A stretch of 64,000 bases of DNA from Bacteroidales bacterium (GTDB lineage: Bacteria; Bacteroidota; Bacteroidia; Bacteroidales; UBA932). The notes beneath the pieces are model-generated. The model ran no database searches, was not told the DNA's origin, and worked only from the letters and a program-made list of their open reading frames with translations. Where the stretch lies: assembly GCA_017619655.1 (NCBI GenBank), contig JAFZRV010000001.1, forward strand, positions 248,001-312,000, given 5' to 3'. Shown here piece after piece: positions 22,854 to 29,719 of this stretch (position 1 is its first letter; the number at the start of each line of letters is the position of its first letter). A program made the position numbers and the translations under genes.

Positions 22854-24166
22854 AAAAGTTGGCGATTTCTTTCTTGGCTTTTGCCATCGGCATCAGTGCA
22901 TGGAGCCAGACACTGGAGAACCCTGCTGCAACCGCCAGCCTTGAAAACGGTTTTGTCCGCATCGGGGAATTCAACTCTACCAGCAGGAACAACGTGGGCG
23001 CTTCGGCCATCTATTATCCCAAAGGAGACAAGATTGTTACCGGATTGCACTCTTCGGTAAGTGCCGAAGAATTTCTGGGGAACCTCAAGCCGGTGAACAG
23101 CAAATACAACCAGATAGACTACAAGCTCGTTTCTTATGGTTGGAAGGGCTCTCGGGGCTTCCACAGTCTGGAAGTTGGCGCCAGGGTCAATTATGGCCTG
23201 TCCGTTCCCAAAGAGATTTTCCGGATCCTGAAGACGGGAACGTCACAGTCTCCGTATGACCTTTCCTCCCTCAGGGCATTCGGGAATGTTTACGGAGAGC
23301 TTGCCTACGGCTACGCGCTTCCGCTGAGTGACAAGTTTTCCATCGGCGGCAGGGTTAAGCTGCTGGTGGGTCTCAACAGTGTGGACATCGTTACAAGGCG
23401 GTTTAACCTTATCACCACGGAAGAGCAGTACCGCCTGGACTTGGACGCTGATATTGATCTCACCAACCGCAACAAGAAAATCGGTACAGATGACGAGGGG
23501 TATCTGGACTATACCAGTTTCTCCGGAAAAGGGAAACTGGGTGCGCCGACGGGCGGTGGCTTCGCCGTGGATCTGGGCCTTGTCTGGAAACCATTCGACG
23601 GGCTCTCCCTGTCTGCATCGGCGCTGGACCTGGGCGGCATTCTTTGGTATTACGGGAATGCAGGCACATCGGCCGGTTCCTACACCTTTGAGGGCATGAA
23701 AGACCTCTCGGCCGATGAACTGGACGAGGAACATCTTACCGCCCGACTCAAGGCAACAGGAGAAGAGGTGCTGAGCGTCATCAAGCCCAAGTCTGTGGAT
23801 GGCCGTTTCAAGGCCAAGGGGCTCCCTTTGACCGCCCAGGTGGTGGCGAGCTATATGCTGCCTTTCTGGGAAAGGCTTTCCTTGGATGCTTCCGGGCGCT
23901 ATACCGGTTATAGCTATTGCGCCCCGTATTGGGAAGCGCGCGGCGGACTGTCCCTGGATTTCCCGGGTCTTGTGTATCTGGGTCTCAGTGCCGGCAGCGG
24001 AGCTTACGGCTTTATTTACGGGGTGCAGGGCAGTGTCGACTTCCTGTCGTTCAGGCTGTACGCAAGCTATGAAAACGGTATCGGCGGTACTATTCCCTAT
24101 GAGGGCACCCCGCTCAAAGCCAATAACAAGACGCTTCTCATCGGCTTGGTTTATCTGATCAAATAA
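22850..24166 (+). CDS. DUF5723-type outer-membrane beta-barrel protein
   Basis: 438 residues: a signal peptide (1-19, ends ISAWSQ), then alternating amphipathic strands with many aromatic residues and a terminal 'LLIGLVYLIK' strand, as in outer-membrane barrels. The order 'NPAATASLENGFVRIGEFNS', 'SVPKEIFRILKTG', 'GRVKLLVGL', 'GGGFAVDLGLVWKPFDGLSLSAS' (parts) and 'ALDLGGILWY' fits the PorV/FadL-like DUF5723 family of Bacteroidota. Its role is unknown. It is translationally coupled to the lipoprotein upstream, and the PLD-like gene follows by 10 bp. Confidence 0.8.
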   Translation: MKKLAISFLAFAIGISAWSQTLENPAATASLENGFVRIGEFNSTSRNNVGASAIYYPKGDKIVTGLHSSVSAEEFLGNLKPVNSKYNQIDYKLVSYGWKGSRGFHSLEVGARVNYGLSVPKEIFRILKTGTSQSPYDLSSLRAFGNVYGELAYGYALPLSDKFSIGGRVKLLVGLNSVDIVTRRFNLITTEEQYRLDLDADIDLTNRNKKIGTDDEGYLDYTSFSGKGKLGAPTGGGFAVDLGLVWKPFDGLSLSASALDLGGILWYYGNAGTSAGSYTFEGMKDLSADELDEEHLTARLKATGEEVLSVIKPKSVDGRFKAKGLPLTAQVVASYMLPFWERLSLDASGRYTGYSYCAPYWEARGGLSLDFPGLVYLGLSAGSGAYGFIYGVQGSVDFLSFRLYASYENGIGGTIPYEGTPLKANNKTLLIGLVYLIK

Positions 24167-24176
24167 CTTATACGGG

Positions 24177-25490
24177 ATGAACAAGTGCCGCGGCGTATTC
24201 CGATGGGTGTTGTTCCTGGCGTGCCCCTGGCTGCTGATGGCGTGTGGGTATCGGGCCCCCATGCTCACGACCGTAGTCACCGAGAATCCGGATTCTTTTG
24301 TCAGTGTGCGAGGGGAATATCGTGAGCTGGCGGCTCTTCTGGCCTCCGACACGCAAATGCCGCCCACGGACAGCAACACGCTGAGTGTCCTCCCGGACGC
24401 CAACGTGAAATTCGCGCTTCTGCTGGATGACCTGCGGGGAGCAGAGGAATCGGTGTATATCGAGCATTATCGCGTCCGGCTCGATTCCATCGGAACAGTG
24501 GTTACGGACATCCTTAGGGACAAGGCGCACGCCGACAAAGACGTACGGCTTATCGTGGACAAGGGCGCCAGCGTCAAAGAGGACAGGGAAGGGCTCATGA
24601 CGCTCCGTCTTGACGGGGTACAATCCTATCTCTATCACCGTCCTCTCTGGCTACAGGATTATATATGGCAAGCCAAAGGCGCCCACCGCGAGCATCGCAA
24701 GATTGCTCTTGTCGACGGAAAGGTCGGTTATTTGGGCGGCCGGAACATTCAGGACAAATATTACCATTGGCGGGACTGCGATATCCGTATTGCCGGGCCG
24801 GCGGTTAAGGATTTAGGCACGACATTCTTGGATGCCCAACAACAAGTGGATCCTGATTTACCACCGCTGAAAATCACGGACGAGAGCGTGCGCAAGGCGG
24901 TAAATGATTCCATTCCCGGCCTGATTCAATACCGGCAGAAGACGGTGCAGATTGTTCCGGAATCACCGTTTGACAAGCATCTTCCGATAAGGAACTGCTT
25001 CGAATGGGCCATCAACCATGCTAAGCACTATTTCTTGTTTTACACCCCCTATACTCCGCCGCCGGCGTCAACTTTGAAGGCCTTGAAGGACGCCGCCGGC
25101 CGTGGGGTGGATGTGGAATGGATTGTTCCCGGAATCAACGATGTACGTCAAGCCAAATGGATGGGCGAATCCTTGTACCGGGAGTTGCTTCTTGCCGGCG
25201 TGAAAATCCACGAGTGGCAAGGAAGCATCTTGCACACCAAGCAGTTCATCTCGGATGATTACCTTACCGCCATCGGGTCGGCCAATATGGACAATATGAG
25301 TTTTTTTCTCAACCTTGAGGTGGAAGCTGTTATTTACGATGAAGAGATAGCTGTGGATGCTTGCCGTTTGTTCCGTGAAGATGCCGCCGTCCGGTGCGTA
25401 CCAGTAACGCTGGAAGATGTACGCCAGTGGTCGTTGTGGCGTAAACTCCGTAATTGGATTGCGCGTGCCCTGGTTGGAAGTATTGCATAA
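24177..25490 (+). CDS. Phospholipase D-like (cardiolipin synthase-like) lipoprotein
   Basis: 437 residues with two HKD motifs: H173-x-K175...D180 (EHRKIALVDG) followed by GYLGGRN, and H353-x-K355...D360 (LHTKQFISDD) followed by 'IGSANMD'. These are the paired half-sites of the PLD superfamily. The N terminus has a lipobox (LLMAC, Cys 23), so the protein is a membrane-anchored, exported PLD rather than the multi-spanning Cls. It could act on envelope phospholipids. It is the last gene of the lipoprotein-DUF5723-PLD run and converges with the minus-strand hydrolase across a 50-bp gap without a clear terminator. Confidence 0.9.
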   Translation: MNKCRGVFRWVLFLACPWLLMACGYRAPMLTTVVTENPDSFVSVRGEYRELAALLASDTQMPPTDSNTLSVLPDANVKFALLLDDLRGAEESVYIEHYRVRLDSIGTVVTDILRDKAHADKDVRLIVDKGASVKEDREGLMTLRLDGVQSYLYHRPLWLQDYIWQAKGAHREHRKIALVDGKVGYLGGRNIQDKYYHWRDCDIRIAGPAVKDLGTTFLDAQQQVDPDLPPLKITDESVRKAVNDSIPGLIQYRQKTVQIVPESPFDKHLPIRNCFEWAINHAKHYFLFYTPYTPPPASTLKALKDAAGRGVDVEWIVPGINDVRQAKWMGESLYRELLLAGVKIHEWQGSILHTKQFISDDYLTAIGSANMDNMSFFLNLEVEAVIYDEEIAVDACRLFREDAAVRCVPVTLEDVRQWSLWRKLRNWIARALVGSIA

Positions 25491-25540
25491 GACAATTCTT
25501 TAATCAACAATAATCCGGGCACTCGACAGCGCAGCGCAGC

Positions 25541-26851
25541 CTAGGGCCGGTTCAGATTGGAAATCCAGGTCGCCAGTATGCCGAGCACTTCCGGGGCGAA
25601 AGTTTCCTCGATGAGCGGATACTCGTCGGAGAGGCCGGTCGTGCAGTGCTGGAAGAGATGGTTCAGCCCGTCGCAGGCGGCAATGCGCCGGTTCGGCAGG
25701 TTTTCAGGCAAGCCCTCTTTCAAAGCGCCGAGGTTCCGGGCGGCATCGACCTGCGTGTCGCGCGTGCCGTTCAAGGCCAGGACCGGGCAGGAAATCTTCC
25801 CGAGCTGCTGCGAGACGTCTAGTTTGACGAAATAGCGCAGATACGGCATCTGCAGCTGTGCCTGTACCAGCTGGAGATTCTGCTGCAACGCCTGCGGCAG
25901 CTTGTAGTCAGTGGGTTTCGGAAGCGGCTGACCCTCCTTCACGGCCGTGAACGTTTCTTCCAGCGCCTTGCAATACAGTTCCGTCGTCTGCGCGTCGATG
26001 CCGGCCTGCGGGAGTGCCGCACGGTTCTGCGCGAGCAGGGTCTCCGCACCGGAGACCACCATGCCGGCCAGCGAAACGATGAAGTCGGCCTGGCCTTCCG
26101 CCGCCAGCATCAGCGCGATGGTGCCGCCTTCGCTGTGTCCGAGTACGCCGACTTGGTCAAAGCGTTTGCGCAGCAGCGCAACGCCCGCGGCGGCATCCTT
26201 CTTCAGGTCCTCCGTGGTGCAGAAGGTCGCATCGCCGGTCGATTCGCCGAAGCCGCGGTCATCGTAGCGCAGCGTGGCGATGCCCCGCCGGGCCAGGCAG
26301 TCGGCGATCACCGCAAAAGGCTTGTGCTCGAACAGCTCTTCGTCCCGGTTCTGCAGGCCGCTACCCGTGACCATCAGCAGCACGGGTGTCGTACGGTCAT
26401 AGCCTGCCGGCAGGGTCAGGGTTCCGCGCAGGACCGCGTCGCCGTTGCTGAAACTGACCTCCTCCGTCGCATACGGGAAGGGCGGCTGCGGGGTCTGCGG
26501 CCGGTTGCGGACCAGCGCCCCGGGCGTCAGGGTCAGCGGGAATTTCACGCCATGCTGCGTGAAAGTGCCCACCAGTTTGTCGCCCATGCGGAAGCCTTCG
26601 AAACTCGCGTTGATGGATGCCACGTCGATGTGCGTAGCGCCCAGTTCCGTGAGCCGGGCGGCGGCGGGAATTCCGCGTGCGCCCTGGTCCGGCACGTCGA
26701 GCTGGCAGCCCTCGTCCGTAAAGTTGAATACCAGCGAAACTTTCGTTCCCTGAACGTCAATGGCGCCCGACCAGCTCCCCTCGGGAAGCTGGGCATGGCA
26801 GAAACTGCCCGCGAGGAGCAGCAGCATAGCGGAAAGGAGTATCTTTTTCAT
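25541..26851 (-). CDS. Secreted alpha/beta hydrolase
   Basis: 436 residues from the ATG at 26851, chosen because it begins a signal peptide (MKKILLSAMLLLLAGSFCHA). Residues 21-125 form an N-terminal beta domain; the hydrolase core carries 'LLMVTGSGLQNRDE' (oxyanion region), 'RYDDRGFGES', the nucleophile elbow GHSEGG (Ser 240), and a late Asp and His in 'LNGTRDTQVD' and 'CDGLNHLFQ'. This matches the secreted BAAT/prolyl-oligopeptidase-like esterases widespread in Bacteroidota. It is the last gene of a three-gene minus-strand run with the GH20-like and Gfo/Idh/MocA genes. The substrate is unknown; an acyl-sugar esterase role would fit the context. Confidence 0.9.
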   Translation of the reverse strand: MKKILLSAMLLLLAGSFCHAQLPEGSWSGAIDVQGTKVSLVFNFTDEGCQLDVPDQGARGIPAAARLTELGATHIDVASINASFEGFRMGDKLVGTFTQHGVKFPLTLTPGALVRNRPQTPQPPFPYATEEVSFSNGDAVLRGTLTLPAGYDRTTPVLLMVTGSGLQNRDEELFEHKPFAVIADCLARRGIATLRYDDRGFGESTGDATFCTTEDLKKDAAAGVALLRKRFDQVGVLGHSEGGTIALMLAAEGQADFIVSLAGMVVSGAETLLAQNRAALPQAGIDAQTTELYCKALEETFTAVKEGQPLPKPTDYKLPQALQQNLQLVQAQLQMPYLRYFVKLDVSQQLGKISCPVLALNGTRDTQVDAARNLGALKEGLPENLPNRRIAACDGLNHLFQHCTTGLSDEYPLIEETFAPEVLGILATWISNLNRP

Positions 26852-26871
26852 ACTGTTATGAGTTTCTTGGA

Positions 26872-27984
26872 TCAGGGCATCTGCTTGAAGGCTTCGATGA
26901 CGGTCAGCAAGGCCCGGACGGCATCGGGTTCGTCGCTCTCCGCCGGCTTTTCCTTTTTCAAGGCGTAGTAGCGGTTCAGGAAGTGACCGGCGCCCGACCA
27001 GATGGTGTGGATATAGCCCTGGAAGCGCTCGGCGGTTTCCGGTGCGGACTGGCTCCGGAAGCGTCGCTGGTCGGCGATCTGCTGCAGGCAGACTTCCGGA
27101 AGCTGGTAGCCGCACGTCGCCACCTGGAACCCCTTGAGGGCGAAATATGCGGCGGTCAGGTCCGCGCGCTCATAGTGCCAGTCACAGATGAAAATGTCTT
27201 TGGGAATGCGGTCAATGGCAGGCCAGGTGCCGTTGCAACTGGCTTCCCATTCGCCGATGCCGGTGGTCTGGCCGTCGATGAGCCGGTCTCCCCAGATCAT
27301 CAGTTGACGGCCTTTTTCGGCCAGGTGATCGTGGATCAGCGTTACCTCGTCCGCAAAGAGTTCCGCCTTGTCGTGGTCGTGGCAGCGCGGACACTCGTCC
27401 ATGCCCAGGTAGAATACTTCGTCCATCCCGGCGTGGAACGCATCCGCTTCGAATGCGTCGCAAATCTCATCCACCACGGCAAACACCACATCATGGACCT
27501 CAGGATGCAACGGGCAGTAACTCTTGCAGTAGAGGCTGTCGGCGTTGGGCCATTCGCTGTAGTTCTCCGTCTTGATGGACGGCGTTTCGTCGAACTGGGG
27601 ATATTCGCGCAGCAGGGCGAGGGTGGTTTCGGCCCAGGATTGATGGCCCAGCAGGTTGATCTGGGGCACTACGCGGATGCCGTGCTCCAGGCAGAGGGCG
27701 ACGATGCGCCGCACCTCTTCCAGGCTCAGCGGGTTCGGATCGCTGAGCTCCGGATGCGACACATAGGCGTAGTTCCAGTCCACCCGGAGGATGAGCAGGT
27801 TGAAATGCGCCGGCACAAGCTCCTCCTCGATAAAAGTCAGAAAGCGGTCGAGCGCGTCCGGTTTGGGCGCTTCGATGGCCAGCCCGCGGACCGGCAGCGG
27901 AACATTTCCTTTCTGGCCGTTGCGGCAGCAGGAAGGCAGGAGAAGCAGCAGCAGGGTCAGCAGCAAGATGGGTAAACGCTTCAT
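26872..27984 (-). CDS. GH20-like family lipoprotein
   Basis: 370 residues with a lipoprotein signal (LLLLPSC, Cys 19). The TIM-barrel order 'NLLILRVDWNYAY', 'GIRVVPQINLLGHQSW' and HAGMDE (184-189) parallels the GH20 hexosaminidase catalytic domain, where HxGxDE holds the Asp-Glu catalytic pair; here D188-E189. The usual N-terminal GH20b domain is missing, so this is the short single-domain type. The 'CPRCHDHDK' segment after the pair may bind a metal or form a disulphide. It probably cleaves N-acetylhexosamine-like residues, but the exact glycan is unknown. It is 7 bp from the oxidoreductase gene upstream. Confidence 0.82.
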   Translation of the reverse strand: MKRLPILLLTLLLLLLPSCCRNGQKGNVPLPVRGLAIEAPKPDALDRFLTFIEEELVPAHFNLLILRVDWNYAYVSHPELSDPNPLSLEEVRRIVALCLEHGIRVVPQINLLGHQSWAETTLALLREYPQFDETPSIKTENYSEWPNADSLYCKSYCPLHPEVHDVVFAVVDEICDAFEADAFHAGMDEVFYLGMDECPRCHDHDKAELFADEVTLIHDHLAEKGRQLMIWGDRLIDGQTTGIGEWEASCNGTWPAIDRIPKDIFICDWHYERADLTAAYFALKGFQVATCGYQLPEVCLQQIADQRRFRSQSAPETAERFQGYIHTIWSGAGHFLNRYYALKKEKPAESDEPDAVRALLTVIEAFKQMP

Positions 27985-27991
27985 GGCGGTA

Positions 27992-28897
27992 TTATTGGTC
28001 AGCGGCCGTCAGGCGGTCGAGCACTTCCATCACGGCGAGGGTGTGGTCGAGGGCGGCGAGCATGGCGCTGCGGTTGTTCTGTAAGTACATGTCGCGAAAA
28101 GCGGCGAAAGGATGGCGGAGACGGTCACTTCCGCCGTTGGGCGTACCTTCCATGTGGTGACAACCCTTTTCGCCCTGGATGGTGACGCCGGACGGCTTGC
28201 CGGAATCCTTGGCGGCGGAACAGACGGCCAGGCAGCCCGGATAGACCAGCAGGGCCACGCCGGACGTGTCGATGCCGTTCGGTCCGCGGTTGGCGCGATA
28301 CAAGGCTTCCCCGGGCGTGCCGAACAGGCTGACGGCCAGGTGCAGGTTGTAGACGTTCAGGTCGCGGAGGGCGCCGCCTTCACAGGCCGGATCGAAGGCC
28401 GGGGCGATGCGGCCCTGCAGGTAATCGTCATAACGGGACGAATACTGCGAGAAGTCGGCTTGGAACAACCGGACCGTTCCGATGTCGGGCAGTTGATCCC
28501 GGAGGGCCTGCCACGCGGGCAGGTACAGGCTGGAGATGTTCTCGAAGAGATACAGGCCTTTGCTGCGGGCCATTTCGGCGAGGGTACGGGCCTGCATCGC
28601 ACTGGAGCAGAAAGGTTTTTCCAGGATGACGTTCAGGCCGGCTTCCAGCGCCTGCCGCGCGAAATCGAAATGGACGGTATTGACCAGACCGATGTAGACA
28701 AAGTCGATGCCGGATGCCAGCAGTTCAACATAGCTGGCGCAGACGCGCGGAATCCTGAAGCGCTCCGCGAGCGGCTGCGCCTTCTCTGGATGCCGTCCCC
28801 AAATGGATACGACCTCGTAGCCTGTCTCCTGCAGGGCCTTCACGGACTCGGGAATGATCTTCCCGGTTCCGGCAATACCGATACGGATGCTTTCCAT
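27992..28897 (-). CDS. Gfo/Idh/MocA family oxidoreductase
   Basis: 301 residues from the ATG at 28897. The N-terminal Rossmann nucleotide site is IGIAGTGKI, and the family lysine appears in EKPFCSS after 'VIGLVNTVHF'-like strand residues. The C-terminal alpha/beta domain ends 'AMLAALDHTLAVMEVLDRL'. Members oxidise or reduce sugars and inositols with NAD(P); the adjacent GH20-like enzyme and esterase suggest a carbohydrate role. An upstream in-frame ATG at 28945 would overlap the divergent promoter and adds sixteen atypical residues, so it is rejected. A minus-strand TAAGTTTG box (28909-28916) lies 11 bp before the start. Confidence 0.9.
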   Translation of the reverse strand: MESIRIGIAGTGKIIPESVKALQETGYEVVSIWGRHPEKAQPLAERFRIPRVCASYVELLASGIDFVYIGLVNTVHFDFARQALEAGLNVILEKPFCSSAMQARTLAEMARSKGLYLFENISSLYLPAWQALRDQLPDIGTVRLFQADFSQYSSRYDDYLQGRIAPAFDPACEGGALRDLNVYNLHLAVSLFGTPGEALYRANRGPNGIDTSGVALLVYPGCLAVCSAAKDSGKPSGVTIQGEKGCHHMEGTPNGGSDRLRHPFAAFRDMYLQNNRSAMLAALDHTLAVMEVLDRLTAADQ

Positions 28898-28929
28898 ACT
28901 TTCTGATACAAACTTAAGAAAAAAGCGCG

Positions 28930-28937
28930 TATCTTTG
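28930..28937 (+). promoter_or_regulatory. -7 promoter box TATCTTTG
   Basis: An exact TAnnTTTG match 16 bp before the ATG at 28954, in the divergent gap between the oxidoreductase and the small lipoprotein. Confidence 0.55.
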
Positions 28938-28953
28938 TGTATCATTCGTTGGT

Positions 28954-29433
28954 ATGAAGATGCATAAAACCCATACTCGGAAAGAAAGAAGCGGGTTCTT
29001 CGCTTTGCTGCTGGCCCTGGTCGGCATCGGCTCGACCGGCTGCTGGCCGATCTGCATGTACGGAACTCCCTCGGCCGAATGGGCTGTCAAGGGAAAGGTC
29101 ATCGATGAAAGCGGCAAGCCCGTTCCGGGCCTGCAGGTGGCCCTCGGCAACCGGATGGACAACGAACCCGGCGTGATCTACGACGAAAACTACTGGCCGC
29201 TCGACACCTTGAAAACGGACCCCGACGGGGTGTATCAAGTCGTTTCCAGCGGGTTCCCGCTCTCGAAGCTGCAGGTCGACGTGACCGATATCGACGGGGA
29301 AGCGAACGGCGGCGAGTTCAACGATGTCACGCTCGTCATCAGCGACTTCACGTTCGAAGACGGTAAGGGCGCCTGGTACGCCGGCCGCGCCGACATCAAC
29401 GTCCCCGACATCGTCGTCAAGAAAAAAAACTGA
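28954..29433 (+). CDS. Putative lipoprotein of the rSAM/lipoprotein type, orphan
   Basis: 159 residues: a Lys/Arg-rich N terminus, a hydrophobic stretch and a lipobox-like GSTGC (Cys 30) followed by WPICMYGTP. The rest is one Ig/carboxypeptidase-regulatory-like beta domain ('VKGKVIDESGKPVPGLQVAL', 'LKTDPDGVYQVVSS', 'DIDGEANGGEF'). The MYGxP...VxGxVxDexGxPxPGxxV...DxDGxxNGG arrangement is that of Bacteroidota lipoproteins that usually neighbour a radical SAM protein. No radical SAM gene is present within the window, so if the assignment is right this is a stand-alone copy. Element C begins 19 bp after its stop. Confidence 0.7.
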   Translation: MKMHKTHTRKERSGFFALLLALVGIGSTGCWPICMYGTPSAEWAVKGKVIDESGKPVPGLQVALGNRMDNEPGVIYDENYWPLDTLKTDPDGVYQVVSSGFPLSKLQVDVTDIDGEANGGEFNDVTLVISDFTFEDGKGAWYAGRADINVPDIVVKKKN

Positions 29434-29452
29434 CAGCTTTATCCCGTTGCCC

Positions 29453-29568
29453 TGACGCGAGCGGCATAGTTCATCCATCTCGTCCCTTTCGCGGCGGGCC
29501 CGGGCCCGGATATGCCGCGTATGCTGACGCGAAAGGTATCAAGCGGCGCATCCAAACCGCTCGCGTCA
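29453..29568 (+). repeat. Two-hairpin REPIN-like element C
   Basis: Outer arms TGACGCGAGCGG (29453-29464) and CCGCTCGCGTCA (29557-29568) pair perfectly over 12 bp. Inner arms CCTTTCGCG (29485-29493) and CGCGAAAGG (29528-29536) pair perfectly over 9 bp. Between them lie the conserved unpaired blocks TTCATCCATCTCGTC and CAAGCGGCGCATCC. The stems differ from element A, but the blocks match. The inverted partner is element D at 33744-33859. Confidence 0.82.
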
Positions 29569-29650
29569 GACCCGACGGCGCCGGGGCGGGCGAAACTTTC
29601 CGGCATTGTCTTTTCTCCGAAAAAAATTAGGAATTGCCGGAAAGATACTA

Positions 29651-29658
29651 TACCTTTG
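29651..29658 (+). promoter_or_regulatory. -7 promoter box TACCTTTG for the outer-membrane protein gene
   Basis: An exact TAnnTTTG match 61 bp before the ATG at 29720. A TTG at 29634-29636 is closer (14 bp) than the usual 19-20 bp, so the -33 element is uncertain. Confidence 0.5.
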
Positions 29659-29719
29659 CGAAAACAAGATTAACCTTGGCCGCATTTTTGCGTCCCAACA
29701 GCGAACCCCAAATTTGATT

